Shown: positions 51,164 to 60,240, counted from the stretch's first letter. The stretch: DNA of 64,000 nucleotides from Limnobacter alexandrii (GCF_005871185.1 NZ_SWKN01000010.1:186001-250000); one strand, 5' to 3'. Numbers and translations: made by a program. Notes: generated by a model not told the origin, from the sequence alone.

Positions 51164-52723
51164 ATGTCGACAGAAACCGAAAATACCGAGTATGAACACA
51201 CTGAACACAAGTTAACCTTGCGCAATTTGCAGGTCTCGGATTACCCCGATATCAAGCGGATCATGGAAGTGGTGTATCACAGTGCCGGCGGTGCACTGCC
51301 TGAGGCCAAGTTTCGTTCAATTCTGAAAACATTTCCCGAAGGACAAATTTGCATTGAAGACGATGGCAAAGTAATTGCCGCCGCCTTTGCCGTGGTGGTG
51401 GATTACGACAAGTTTGGCGACAAACACACCTACATGGAAATTACCGGCAACATTTACGCCACCACGCACGACCCCAAAGGCGATGTGCTGTACGGCATTG
51501 ATGTGTTTGCTGATCCCGAGTACCGCAACATGCGCCTGGGTCGCCGTTTGTATGAAGCACGCAAAGAGCTGTGCCAGAACCTGAACTTGCGCGCCATTAT
51601 GGCCGGAGGCCGAATTCCCGGCTACAAAGAACACATGAAAGACATGTCGCCCCAGCAGTACATTGCTGCGGTCAAGCGCAAAGACATTTACGATCCCATT
51701 CTGACTTTTCAGCTCAGCAACGACTTTGAAGTGAAGCAGGTGCTAAAAGGCTACCTGCCCGAAGACAAGGAATCGCAGGGTTACGCCACATTGCTTGAGT
51801 GGTTCAATTTGTATTTCGAACCAGAAAAGCCCATGTTGTTTGGTGCGCCAAAAACCACGGCGCGCCTGGGTTGTGTGCAGTGGCAAATGCGCGAGTTTCA
51901 CAGCGTGGAAGACGTGGTGAAGCAGGCAGAATATTTCATCAATGCGCTCTCGGATTATCGCTGTGATGTGGCTTTGTTCCCCGAATTTTTCAATGCCCCT
52001 TTGATGGGTTTGGCGGGCAATGGCAATTCGCTGGAAGCCATTCGACACCTGGCCACGTACACAGATCAAATTCGCGACGAAATGAGCCGCATGGCCGTGA
52101 GTTACAACATCAATGTGGTGGCTGGGTCCATGCCAGTGATGGAAGATGGTGCTTTGTACAACGTGGCCTATTTGTGCCGCCGCGATGGCACGGTGGAAGC
52201 GCAATACAAAATTCACCCCACGCCGCATGAAAAGCGCGAGTGGATGATGGAAGGCGGCAGCAAACTGAGTGTGTTCGACACCGACTTCGGCAAGATCGGC
52301 ATTCTGATTTGTTACGACTCCGAGTTTCCCGAGTTGTCGCGCGTGCTGGCCGACAAAGACATGCAAATTTTGCTGGTGCCTTTCTGGACTGACACCAAGA
52401 ATGGTTATTTGCGGGTGCGCCGTTGTGCGCAGGCGCGTGCCATCGAAAATGAATGTTATGTGGCCATTTCAGGCAGCTTTGGTAATTTGCCCAAAGTGGA
52501 CAATGTGGACATTCAGTATGGGCAAACCGCGGTGTTCTCGCCTTCCGATTTCGCATTTCCGCACGATGCGATCATGGCCGAAACCACACCCAACACCGAG
52601 ATGACCCTGATTGTGGATGTGGACCTGGATAAGCTTCAAACGCTGAAGAATGAGGGCTCGGTGCGCAATTATCTGGACCGCAGGCGCGATTTGTACCAGG
52701 TGGTGTGGCTAGGCGACGAGTGA
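51164..52723 (+). CDS. GNAT acetyltransferase domain fused to a nitrilase/carbon-nitrogen hydrolase
   Basis: 519 residues. Residues 15-215 form a GNAT domain (LTLRNLQVSDYPDIKRIMEV; GIDVFADPEYRNMRLGRRLY, the acetyl-CoA loop). Residues 230-515 are a nitrilase with the Glu-Lys-Cys triad: Glu274 in LFPEFF, Lys349 in YKIHPTP and Cys383 in ILICYDSEFPE. This fusion is a recurring bacterial architecture; the substrate amide is unknown. ATG 51164 has GGAG seven bases upstream. Its last 15 bases overlap the convergent MocR gene. Confidence 0.93.
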   Translation: MSTETENTEYEHTEHKLTLRNLQVSDYPDIKRIMEVVYHSAGGALPEAKFRSILKTFPEGQICIEDDGKVIAAAFAVVVDYDKFGDKHTYMEITGNIYATTHDPKGDVLYGIDVFADPEYRNMRLGRRLYEARKELCQNLNLRAIMAGGRIPGYKEHMKDMSPQQYIAAVKRKDIYDPILTFQLSNDFEVKQVLKGYLPEDKESQGYATLLEWFNLYFEPEKPMLFGAPKTTARLGCVQWQMREFHSVEDVVKQAEYFINALSDYRCDVALFPEFFNAPLMGLAGNGNSLEAIRHLATYTDQIRDEMSRMAVSYNINVVAGSMPVMEDGALYNVAYLCRRDGTVEAQYKIHPTPHEKREWMMEGGSKLSVFDTDFGKIGILICYDSEFPELSRVLADKDMQILLVPFWTDTKNGYLRVRRCAQARAIENECYVAISGSFGNLPKVDNVDIQYGQTAVFSPSDFAFPHDAIMAETTPNTEMTLIVDVDLDKLQTLKNEGSVRNYLDRRRDLYQVVWLGDE

Positions 52724-54151
52724 GCCTTCAAACAAGGCACCTAATTTTGCAATGGCCACTGCGGTGTCGTCGGTCACCGGGTGGCCGCAGTTCAGCCGTA
52801 TGCAGTTTTTGTACAGGCCACTGGCCGAAAACACACTGCCCGGCATATAAGCCACTTTGCGGGCAATGGCCTTGTTGAACAGTGCGGTGGTGTCGATGTC
52901 GCCGGGTAATTCTACCCACAACACAAAACCACCTTTGGGTTCAGAAATTCGCGTGCCTTGCGGAAAATGCTTCAGCACCAAATTGCCCATGGCACGCACC
53001 TGGGTTTCAAACTGTTGGCGCAGCGTGCGCAGGTGCCGCTCAAACGAGCCTTTTTCAAGGTAGTGCGCCACGGCCACTTGGGTAATTGGATTAGTCGACC
53101 CGCTCAGAATTCGCTTTTTTGACAACACCTGTGCGGCGTACTTGCCGCCAGCCACATAGCCAATGCGCAGCGAAGGGCTGAGCGATTTCGAGAACGAGCC
53201 GCACATTAAAACACGGTCGCTTTGCTTGCCAGCCTTCAAGGGGCGCGGGCGAAACCGCTCGAAATACAAGTCGGCGTACACATTGTCTTCCACAATCGGA
53301 AAGTCGTATTTCTCGGCCAACTCCAGCAATTTTTTACGGTTTGAATCTGGCATCACCGAGCCCATGGGGTTGCTGGCAGTGGGGCATACAATGCAGGCTG
53401 CAATGCGGGTTTGTTTCACTGCAATTTCCAGTGCTTCCAGCGACATGCCGTGTTCTGGGCTGCTTGGAATTTCCAGTGCGCGCAAGCCCAGCGATTCAAT
53501 CATTTGCAAAAGCAGGTAATAGCCTGGCGACTCAACTGCAACAATGTCGTTGTGTTTGGCCACACTTTGCAAGGCCAGGCTAAGTGCCTCGGTGCAGCCA
53601 TCGGTAATCACCAGTTCATCGCGTTTCAGCTTCATACCCATCAACTCGAACCGTTGTTGCAGTTGCTGCACCAACTCGGGCTGATTGGGCTCTACATGGC
53701 TGCCCAGCGTAAGAAGATCCGGGCGGGTGCGGTTCACCGTGGCATAGCTTCGGCGCAGGGTGGCAATTGGCAACAATTCATGGGCAGGAAAAGCCACGCC
53801 CAGTGGAGCCACATCTTCGCGAGTTGAACTTCGAAGCAGCATGGCAATTTGGTTGGCTACCTCCAGATTCACGGGTGGTTCCAGAACAATCGAGTCGGGC
53901 GCTTGGGTACAGGCCGCGCCACTGGGCACGTTGCGGGCTTGCACGTAATAGCCCGATTTCGCCACGGGCTGAACATAGCCCCGGTCTTCAAGCAGGTTCA
54001 GCGCCTTTTGCACGGTGTCAATGGAGTAGTGCCATTGCTCTGACAACTTCCGGATGGAAGGCAGTTTGTACCCGGCTGCAAAGTGATTGTTTTCAATCAA
54101 GGCTTGCAGGTTCAAGGCCAGTGTTTCGTATTTGCAAGATGAGGCGTCCAT
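52709..54151 (-). CDS. MocR-type GntR regulator with aminotransferase domain
   Basis: 480 residues. A GntR winged helix (1-70, YKLPSIRKLSEQWHYSIDTV) is joined to a class I aminotransferase fold with PLP-binding Lys322 (GSFSKSLSPSLRIGY), Asn261-Pro262 and Asp289/Tyr292. MocR proteins act as regulators sensing PLP or amino compounds. It lies two bases after the MFS gene on the same strand, and divergent from lysE with a three-copy operator between, so it probably controls both transporters. Confidence 0.93.
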   Translation of the reverse strand: MDASSCKYETLALNLQALIENNHFAAGYKLPSIRKLSEQWHYSIDTVQKALNLLEDRGYVQPVAKSGYYVQARNVPSGAACTQAPDSIVLEPPVNLEVANQIAMLLRSSTREDVAPLGVAFPAHELLPIATLRRSYATVNRTRPDLLTLGSHVEPNQPELVQQLQQRFELMGMKLKRDELVITDGCTEALSLALQSVAKHNDIVAVESPGYYLLLQMIESLGLRALEIPSSPEHGMSLEALEIAVKQTRIAACIVCPTASNPMGSVMPDSNRKKLLELAEKYDFPIVEDNVYADLYFERFRPRPLKAGKQSDRVLMCGSFSKSLSPSLRIGYVAGGKYAAQVLSKKRILSGSTNPITQVAVAHYLEKGSFERHLRTLRQQFETQVRAMGNLVLKHFPQGTRISEPKGGFVLWVELPGDIDTTALFNKAIARKVAYMPGSVFSASGLYKNCIRLNCGHPVTDDTAVAIAKLGALFEGSLVA

Positions 54152-54153
54152 GG

Positions 54154-55311
54154 TTAAACCTCAGTTTGCTTTTTCAGTTGCCACACCATGAACACACCGG
54201 CCACCATCAACCCAGCCGCCAGGTACAGCGATCCACGGTAGGTACCCGTGCGTTCGGCAATTAAGCCGGCCAAGGCGGGTGCAGCAATTTGAGAGACGCC
54301 GTAACTGAGTGTCATGCGGGCCATGGCCTTGCTGGGGTTGGCGGGGAATTGCCTGCCCGCAATGCTCAGTGTCAAGTTCACAATGCCGGCGAATGTGCCG
54401 CCAAACAGAACAGCGCTGATCATGTTGGCCCAATAGCCATCGATAAAGCCAGCCATGAGAATGGAGACAATTTGCAACACGTAGGCCAGCACCAGTGCTT
54501 CGAACATACCCGTAATTCGGGCGATTCGATCCCAAATAAAGGTAGAGGGTATGGCAGCCAAACCAACAACCACCCACACCCAGGGGCCTTTGCCCTGAAG
54601 TTCGGGCAGGGTTTCTGCAATGGCCACAATAAAGGTGGCGCTAATGACATAACCAAAACCAGCGCAAAAATAGGCGCCCAACATCAGCCGCATCCACTTG
54701 GCGCTGGGCGGCGGCACATCGGCCACTTGGGCTTCAGCGCTGCCAGCCTTGGCGGGTTTGGGCATCCACACCCAGGCCGGTACAAAAAACAGCACACCCA
54801 CCACACCCAGAACCCACCATTGTTGGTCCCAGGCCAGGTGGTCGACCATGGCCATGACCGCAAGGCCTGACAACACAAGCCCCATACCCGCCCCGGCAAA
54901 GTGCAGGCCCAATTCAGTTTTCAGGTTCTGGCGTGCCAGCCAGTTCATGACCAAACCCGATGCGATCAACATGCCTGCAGTACTGGACACACCCGAAATG
55001 AAACGCAGAAATACCCACAGGTTCACATCGGTGGTCATGCCCATGCCAATGGTGCTGAGCACCGCCACAACAAGCCCGAAGCGGTACAGCAGGTATTTGT
55101 AATCCAGATTGCTCAGCGTGGAAGCGAGCAGGGCACCGCTGATGTAGCCAATGTAGTTCACCGTGGCCAACCAGCCTCCATCAAAGGCGCTTAGCCCAGC
55201 CTGTTCCCGCATGATGGGCAGCAACGGTGTGTATGAAAAACGGGCCAAACCCACAGTCAGGATCAGTGAACAAATACCCGCAGCAATCACCTGCCAACGT
55301 TCCAGTTTCAT
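54154..55311 (-). CDS. MFS transporter, YbfB/YjiJ-like
   Basis: 385 residues from ATG 55311; a GTG five codons earlier is the alternative. Twelve helices are expected. The N-terminal pattern GLARFSYTPLLPIMREQAGLSA and the loop after helix 2 (LSNLDYKYLLYRFG) fit the YbfB/YjiJ-type MFS family. It heads an operon with the MocR gene and lies under the operator at 55345-55408. The substrate is unknown, possibly an amino acid or amine by its regulator. Confidence 0.85.
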   Translation of the reverse strand: MKLERWQVIAAGICSLILTVGLARFSYTPLLPIMREQAGLSAFDGGWLATVNYIGYISGALLASTLSNLDYKYLLYRFGLVVAVLSTIGMGMTTDVNLWVFLRFISGVSSTAGMLIASGLVMNWLARQNLKTELGLHFAGAGMGLVLSGLAVMAMVDHLAWDQQWWVLGVVGVLFFVPAWVWMPKPAKAGSAEAQVADVPPPSAKWMRLMLGAYFCAGFGYVISATFIVAIAETLPELQGKGPWVWVVVGLAAIPSTFIWDRIARITGMFEALVLAYVLQIVSILMAGFIDGYWANMISAVLFGGTFAGIVNLTLSIAGRQFPANPSKAMARMTLSYGVSQIAAPALAGLIAERTGTYRGSLYLAAGLMVAGVFMVWQLKKQTEV

Positions 55312-55344
55312 GGGGGCCACCCGCACAGAAGTTGAATATTAAAA

Positions 55345-55408
55345 GCAGTACAGATTTTTAAGAATTAATCTGTACTGCACATTATTTCATTATCCTGAAT
55401 CTGTACTG
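55345..55408. promoter_or_regulatory. Three-copy operator of the MFS-MocR / lysE divergent promoter
   Basis: GCAGTACAGAT (55345-55355) and ATCTGTACTGC (55368-55378) form a perfect 11-base inverted repeat with a 12-base spacer, and a further direct copy ATCTGTACTG lies at 55399-55408, exactly 31 bases (about three helical turns) from the second copy. The arrangement fits MocR binding sites, which use repeated elements. Confidence 0.8.
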
Positions 55409-55466
55409 AAATTGCAAAAGTTCTTAAAGTGAGTGTTCCATTTTTACTCCACAAAAGGAGTTCGCC

Positions 55467-56069
55467 ATGCAGCACTTTCAAGCCATCGCCTTGTTCGCGT
55501 TTTTAAGCATCATCACGCCCGGACCGAACAACCTCATGATCATGACGAGCAGCATGAATTTTGGTGTTCGAAAAAGCCTGCCGCATTTCTTCGGCATTGT
55601 TGTGGGCTTCCCGCTGATGCTGCTGGCCATGGGCCTGGGCTTGAATGCAGTGTTTGAAAGCCTGCCGTGGTTTCACACGGCGCTGCTGGTGTTCAGCCTC
55701 TTGATGATGGTGTACCTCGCGTGGCGAATTGCCAGCTTTTCACCGTCTGCTGACGCTTTGAAGCCGGGATCGAAGCCATTGAGCTTTGTGAATGCCGTGC
55801 TGTTTCAGTGGGTGAATCCCAAAGCCTGGTTCATGGCCACAGCGGCGGTGGCCTTGTTTCCAGCCAGTTCAAACACGCCCTTGCTGGATGTGCTTGCCGT
55901 GGCTTTGATCATGGCCAGTGTGGGTTTGTTGTGCGTGGGTTTGTGGCTGGTGTTGGGTGCACGCCTGCGGACATTCATCAACAGCCCGACTCGTTTGAAG
56001 TGGTTCAACGGAACCATGGCAGCCAGCTTGGTGCTGTTTTTCGCATACAGCACCGCGCAGGCTGTGTAA
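55467..56069 (+). CDS. LysE-family amino-acid exporter
   Basis: 200 residues with the typical start AIALFAFLSIITPGPNNLMI (PGPNN motif) and six hydrophobic segments. The ribosome site AAAGGAG precedes ATG 55467. It is divergent from the MFS-MocR operon and shares its operator. It would export an amino acid or related compound; the identity is unknown. Confidence 0.92.
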   Translation: MQHFQAIALFAFLSIITPGPNNLMIMTSSMNFGVRKSLPHFFGIVVGFPLMLLAMGLGLNAVFESLPWFHTALLVFSLLMMVYLAWRIASFSPSADALKPGSKPLSFVNAVLFQWVNPKAWFMATAAVALFPASSNTPLLDVLAVALIMASVGLLCVGLWLVLGARLRTFINSPTRLKWFNGTMAASLVLFFAYSTAQAV

Positions 56070-56073
56070 TTGA

Positions 56074-57228
56074 TCAGGGCAGGGACAAGCGCCAAATATT
56101 CCATGTGGTGGTGCCAAACTGCCGCGTGAAACTGCCCTTGTTGTACGGCAAGCCATACCGTGCCGCCAAGGCCTGTACCCGGGGTGACATTTCCGCATAG
56201 CGGTTGGCGGGAATGTCGGGGAACAGGTGGTGTTCAATTTGGTGGCTCAGGTTGCCCGACAAAATATGGAACAGTTTTCCGCCTGTAATATTGCAGCTGC
56301 CCAGCAACTGGCGCACATACCAGGCCGCACGGGTTTCGCCTTCCACTTCTTCTTTGGTGAAGTGGTGCACACCGGCCGGAAAGTGGCCGCAGAAAATAAT
56401 CACGTTCGACCAAATGTTGCGAATGCCGTTGGCAATCAGGTTGGCAACCAATGTAAATCCCATGGCGGCCAGCGCAATGTTCACAATGTCAAAGCCAAAG
56501 AAGATTGTGAATGGCAGCGTAACGGCCGCACCGAGCAAAGGCCAGCACACATAGTCTTTCAGCAATTGGTGACGAACTTTCCAGCCAATGCGTTTCAGCA
56601 TGGGTATGACATCGCGCCATTTCTTCTGGCCTGCCAGCAACTTGTCAGCTTCCAGGTCGTGAAGGGCCACGCCCCATTGGAACAGCATCATCAACACAAA
56701 ATTAATCACCGGGTTGAACAGGTACTTTGCATGCCAACGCTGGTCGTCAGTAACCCGCAGTACACCGTAGCCAATGTCGGGGTCTTTGCCGTGCACATTG
56801 GTCCAGGTGTGGTGCACCACATTGTGGCTGTGCTTCCACTGGTCGGAAGGGCACACATTGTCCCATTCCCATGTGTTGGATTGAATGTTGGGGTCGCGCA
56901 TCCAGTCAAACTGGGCATGCATGATGTTGTGCCCCAGTTCCATGTTCTCTATGCTTTTTGATACACCCAGCATGATCGCACCCAGCAGCAACACCGCCCA
57001 GAATTGCGGCCAGCCGGTGAAGGACCAGTCGCTCATCGGCAAGAGGAAAAAGCTGAGAAACACCACAATGCGCCCGGCCAGCATCAGGCTTCGCTGCCAC
57101 TTGATGACCGAGAGAATGTAGGCGCGGTCTTTGCTGCCCAGTGAGTCTGCAATTTCATTGCGTATGGCGTCCATTTCGCGACCGAATTCTTCAATGTCGC
57201 TGGCGCTCAAATGTTTTGGCATGCCCAT
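56074..57228 (-). CDS. Membrane fatty-acid desaturase (acyl-lipid/acyl-CoA type)
   Basis: 384 residues from ATG 57228, set by CAGGAG. Three histidine boxes coordinate the diiron centre: GHNIMHAQ (His100, His104), HSHNVVHH (His135, His139, His140) and HQIEHH near the C-terminus. Four helices are expected. It follows the ferredoxin-reductase gene by 13 bases, which should supply its electrons, as DesB-DesC in Pseudomonas. Double-bond position cannot be read from sequence. Confidence 0.93.
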   Translation of the reverse strand: MGMPKHLSASDIEEFGREMDAIRNEIADSLGSKDRAYILSVIKWQRSLMLAGRIVVFLSFFLLPMSDWSFTGWPQFWAVLLLGAIMLGVSKSIENMELGHNIMHAQFDWMRDPNIQSNTWEWDNVCPSDQWKHSHNVVHHTWTNVHGKDPDIGYGVLRVTDDQRWHAKYLFNPVINFVLMMLFQWGVALHDLEADKLLAGQKKWRDVIPMLKRIGWKVRHQLLKDYVCWPLLGAAVTLPFTIFFGFDIVNIALAAMGFTLVANLIANGIRNIWSNVIIFCGHFPAGVHHFTKEEVEGETRAAWYVRQLLGSCNITGGKLFHILSGNLSHQIEHHLFPDIPANRYAEMSPRVQALAARYGLPYNKGSFTRQFGTTTWNIWRLSLP

Positions 57229-57241
57229 GTTTGTCTCCTGC

Positions 57242-58372
57242 TTACACTTCAATTTCTGCGTCGCCCACGGCAGCGCACACGCAAATCTGAATCACTTGCC
57301 CGGTTTCGTTGATTAGCGCGTTGGTTCGCAAATCGCGCACGCAACCACTGGCCAGTTTCACATCGCAACCATGGCAAATACCCATTCGGCAGCCGTGCTC
57401 GGGGTTCAAGCCCGAATCTTCGGCCAGGCGAAGCAGGTTGGTTTCACCGTCTGAATTCGCTGTCACATTGCTGTTCAGGAATTTCACAACCCCTGTTTTT
57501 ACCTCGGTAGGAACCCCCGCCAGTTGCGCGCGGAATCGCTCGGTGTGCACTTGTCGGCTCAAGCCTTCGGCCTCGTAGAGTTGCTCGATGGAGTCCAGCA
57601 TGGCCTGTGGGCCACAGGCGTACACATCGCGTTTGCGCCAGTCTGGGCAAAGCTGTTCCAGCTGTTCCTTGGAGAAGTGAGGGCGTTTGCCTGTAATTTC
57701 TTCGGGTTTTTGGCCGGGCTCACGGGTGTGCACCAGGTTCAGCTTGTACAACTTTTGTTGGTCTGAAATTTCTTTCAGCTCACGCCCAAAAATCACATCG
57801 TAAGTGTGGGGCGCATAGTGAATGTGCACGGTGTTGGGCATGCGTTCTTGCAGCACCAGGCTGCGCAACATGCTCATAATCGGTGTAATGCCACTGCCTG
57901 CGGTAATGAACAAGGGCAGCACAGGCTGTGCGTCGGGCAGGTAAAAATCGCCTTGTGGCACGCCAATCGGCACGTAATCGCCCACCTTCAGTTTGCGCAC
58001 CAGGTGGTGCGACATGCGGCCATTGTCGATGGCTTTCACGGTGATGGTGAAGCAGCCGTCGTTGCGTTCTGGTGCCGAGCTGATGGAGTAGGTGCGGGTG
58101 AAATGCTGGCCGCCAATGGGCACACCAATGCGCAAATGCTGGCCGGGGCGGTGGCTTCGCCAGTTCAGCCCGGGGCGCAGTGTGATGGTGCGTGAATCAG
58201 AGGTTTCGTCCCACACGGCCTCAACCCGGGCTTGTAAAGCATGCGTGCTCCACAGCGGGTTGACCAGTTCAATGTAGTGGGAAGTTCGAAGCGGGAATGC
58301 AAAGGCGTCAGAGACTTTCGTCACGAGGCCAGTGATTCGGTTGAACAGCGTGGGTCCTGCCTGAGCCTGCAT
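57242..58372 (-). CDS. Ferredoxin-NAD(P)H reductase with C-terminal 2Fe-2S domain, desaturase electron donor
   Basis: 376 residues from ATG 58372, with GAGGAG five bases upstream. FAD-binding RTYSISS (about 93-99), NAD(P)-binding ITAGSGITPIMSML, and a plant-type 2Fe-2S domain with CRMGICHGCD and the downstream cysteine (IQICVCAAVG). It is a one-piece electron donor, fitting the desaturase that follows it. A dyad overlaps its ribosome site. Confidence 0.93.
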   Translation of the reverse strand: MQAQAGPTLFNRITGLVTKVSDAFAFPLRTSHYIELVNPLWSTHALQARVEAVWDETSDSRTITLRPGLNWRSHRPGQHLRIGVPIGGQHFTRTYSISSAPERNDGCFTITVKAIDNGRMSHHLVRKLKVGDYVPIGVPQGDFYLPDAQPVLPLFITAGSGITPIMSMLRSLVLQERMPNTVHIHYAPHTYDVIFGRELKEISDQQKLYKLNLVHTREPGQKPEEITGKRPHFSKEQLEQLCPDWRKRDVYACGPQAMLDSIEQLYEAEGLSRQVHTERFRAQLAGVPTEVKTGVVKFLNSNVTANSDGETNLLRLAEDSGLNPEHGCRMGICHGCDVKLASGCVRDLRTNALINETGQVIQICVCAAVGDAEIEV

Positions 58373-58380
58373 TCTGTCTC

Positions 58381-58404
58381 CTCGTTTTTGTATTGTAAAA
58401 CGAG
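58381..58404 (-). promoter_or_regulatory. Inverted repeat overlapping the ribosome site of the reductase-desaturase operon
   Basis: CTCGTTTT (58381-58388) and AAAACGAG (58397-58404) are perfect eight-base arms with an eight-base spacer. In the transcript the 3' arm contains the first half of the GAGGAG ribosome site. It could be an operator for a TetR-type desaturase regulator (DesT-like) or an RNA hairpin controlling translation. Confidence 0.5.
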
Positions 58405-58465
58405 TGTGCACTGAAACACATTGCAAGTCATTCCGCACTGCACCAGCGGTCGGTGTTTTGCTGAC

Positions 58466-59635
58466 CTAGCGATTCCGGCCGTAAGCGTCGTGGGAGGAAA
58501 CCCACTCGTCCGCCAGTATGGCTGACAACAGCGACAAATCGCCGGCAAGCACTGTGGCACCTACAATCTCTGCCAGTTTGCGAGCCTTACCAGTGCCTTC
58601 ACAGCCCAACATTTTCAGGCATTCTGCCTGGGTGGCCAGGCCAGTACCGCCGCCCTTGGTGGCACAAATTACCGAGGGCAATGTGACAGAAAAATACAAA
58701 TCCCCGTCGGCTGTAATATCCATGAACACCATGCCGGTGTGGCTTTCTACTACATTGGCCTCGTCTTGCCCAGTGGCAATGAACAAGGCTGCAATGCCGT
58801 TGGCCGAGTGGGGGCCGCTGTAGGCGCTGCCCGCAAGTTGGGCGCCAATTGCACTGCGCTGGCGTTGCTTGAAAATTATTTCCGGTGTGGTGCGGGCAAG
58901 TCGCTGAAGCACTTCGCGTTTGATTGTGGCTTCTGCAATCACTCGCTTGCCCCGGCTGTGCAGCAGATTCATGTGCGAATGTTTTTTGTCGGTTTCAATT
59001 GCACCGCTCAGCGCAAAGTAACTAATGGCCTCAGGGCTGTTTTTCAACACCCACTGGCAGGCAGCATGCGTGGCCTTGCCGCACATGTTTTGCCCGGCTG
59101 CATCGCCCGTGGTGTAGTTAAAGCGGGTGTACACCATGCGTGCCACTTGCCAGGTTTGAATGTGCTCCAGCTTGCCAAAGCCTGTGGTTTTTTCAGCCTC
59201 GGCTTTGACCGTGGGCAATTTCAGATTGAGCCAGCTCAAAAACCGTTTGGCCGCACGGGCGTCCTCGAATTCAAACAGCGGGGCGCGTTGCATGAATTCT
59301 TCAGCCACGGTTACTTTGACACCGCCCGATTCACTCACCATGCGCATGCCCCGGCTGTAGCTGGCCACCAGCGTGCCTTCGGTGGTGGCCAGTGGTACAT
59401 AAAACCAGCCTTGGGCATGTTCGCCGTTGATCAGCACAGGCCCGGCCACGCCCACCGGCATCTGCACCACGCCAATGAAATTCTCGGTATTGCTTTTCAG
59501 GCTTTCAGGGGGCAGGGAATAGGTGCCAGTGTGTTGCAGGCTGGCACCGGTTTGCTGCGTTAAAAATTCACGGCGTGCTTTGGCGGCTTCTTCTGAGTAG
59601 TTGTCCTCAAAGCGCGGAATGGGTGTGCGGGTCAT
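58466..59635 (-). CDS. Hydroxymethylglutaryl-CoA reductase
   Basis: 389 residues with the family motifs ENFIGVVQMPVGVAGP (51-66), TTEGTLVASYSRG with catalytic Glu86, TGDAAGQNM (177-184), ETDKK with Lys217/218, GQDEANVVES with Asp291, and the C-terminal His382 in SSHDAYGRNR. All four catalytic residues seem present. It interconverts HMG-CoA and mevalonate. Most proteobacteria use the MEP pathway, so here it may serve mevalonate or branched-compound catabolism, or an accessory isoprenoid route. The preceding coiled-coil gene ends 11 bases upstream. Confidence 0.92.
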   Translation of the reverse strand: MTRTPIPRFEDNYSEEAAKARREFLTQQTGASLQHTGTYSLPPESLKSNTENFIGVVQMPVGVAGPVLINGEHAQGWFYVPLATTEGTLVASYSRGMRMVSESGGVKVTVAEEFMQRAPLFEFEDARAAKRFLSWLNLKLPTVKAEAEKTTGFGKLEHIQTWQVARMVYTRFNYTTGDAAGQNMCGKATHAACQWVLKNSPEAISYFALSGAIETDKKHSHMNLLHSRGKRVIAEATIKREVLQRLARTTPEIIFKQRQRSAIGAQLAGSAYSGPHSANGIAALFIATGQDEANVVESHTGMVFMDITADGDLYFSVTLPSVICATKGGGTGLATQAECLKMLGCEGTGKARKLAEIVGATVLAGDLSLLSAILADEWVSSHDAYGRNR

Positions 59636-59646
59636 GCCAAGTCCTT

Positions 59647-60063
59647 TTATTTGCGTTTGGTCTTGGCAACCCGGCTAACCGCTGCAATCGATTCCTCATA
59701 GCCACTCACCAGTTTGCCAATATTCTCCAGCTTGGCCTTCAGCACATCCAGTTCCATTTGGGTGCGGTCCAGCTTCATGGTCAGGTGGGCGTTGTCTTTT
59801 TCCAGGACCACCATGGCTTTGCTCAGCTCCCGGTTTTCCTGTTCCAGTTCTTTGTTGGCCTGGTACATTTTCAGCAGGTTGGCTTGCAGGCCTTTCACCT
59901 TGTCCTGAACACCGTCTACTGTTTGCTTGATGCCGGTTTCAAACTGGTTCACCTGGTCCACCACTGCGTTGATCAAATTGCCCGCCGGCAGGCTGGATGC
60001 CCTTTTTTGTGCTGCTGACTTCAGTTTTCGCAATGCATCGCTGCCTTTTTTCGCCACACCCAT
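59647..60063 (-). CDS. Coiled-coil protein, cytoplasmic
   Basis: 138 residues from ATG 60063 (GGAGA ribosome site). A basic N-terminus (VAKKGSDALRKLKSAAQKRA) precedes a long helix with heptads from about 35 to 120 (QANKELEQENRELSKAMVVL). It may form a structural or DNA/membrane-associated scaffold; no family is recognised. It appears to be the first gene of a unit with the HMG-CoA reductase gene, 11 bases apart. Confidence 0.75.
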   Translation of the reverse strand: MGVAKKGSDALRKLKSAAQKRASSLPAGNLINAVVDQVNQFETGIKQTVDGVQDKVKGLQANLLKMYQANKELEQENRELSKAMVVLEKDNAHLTMKLDRTQMELDVLKAKLENIGKLVSGYEESIAAVSRVAKTKRK

Positions 60064-60202
60064 GTTGAGTCTCCGGTTTGTTGTTTTTTTGAATTTGCCA
60101 ACAAAGAGTAGCAAGTTTCTCGAAAAAGGTGGTGTCGATTCGTTTCAATCCGAATAAATGGGGCCTTCGCCGTTGCTGTTTAATCATTCGTTTGATATAT
60201 TT

Positions 60203-60224
60203 TTAAATCAATCGATTGAATTAA
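60203..60224. promoter_or_regulatory. Candidate operator of the CecR-like regulator
   Basis: A 22-base near-palindrome centred on the perfect dyad TCAATCGATTGA (60208-60219), extended by TTAA on both sides with one mismatched pair. A degenerate second copy, TCATTCGTTTGA, lies just upstream (about 60184-60195). It sits 16 bases before the TetR start codon, consistent with autoregulation. Confidence 0.65.
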
Positions 60225-60240
60225 TTTTCTGGATTCTTCC

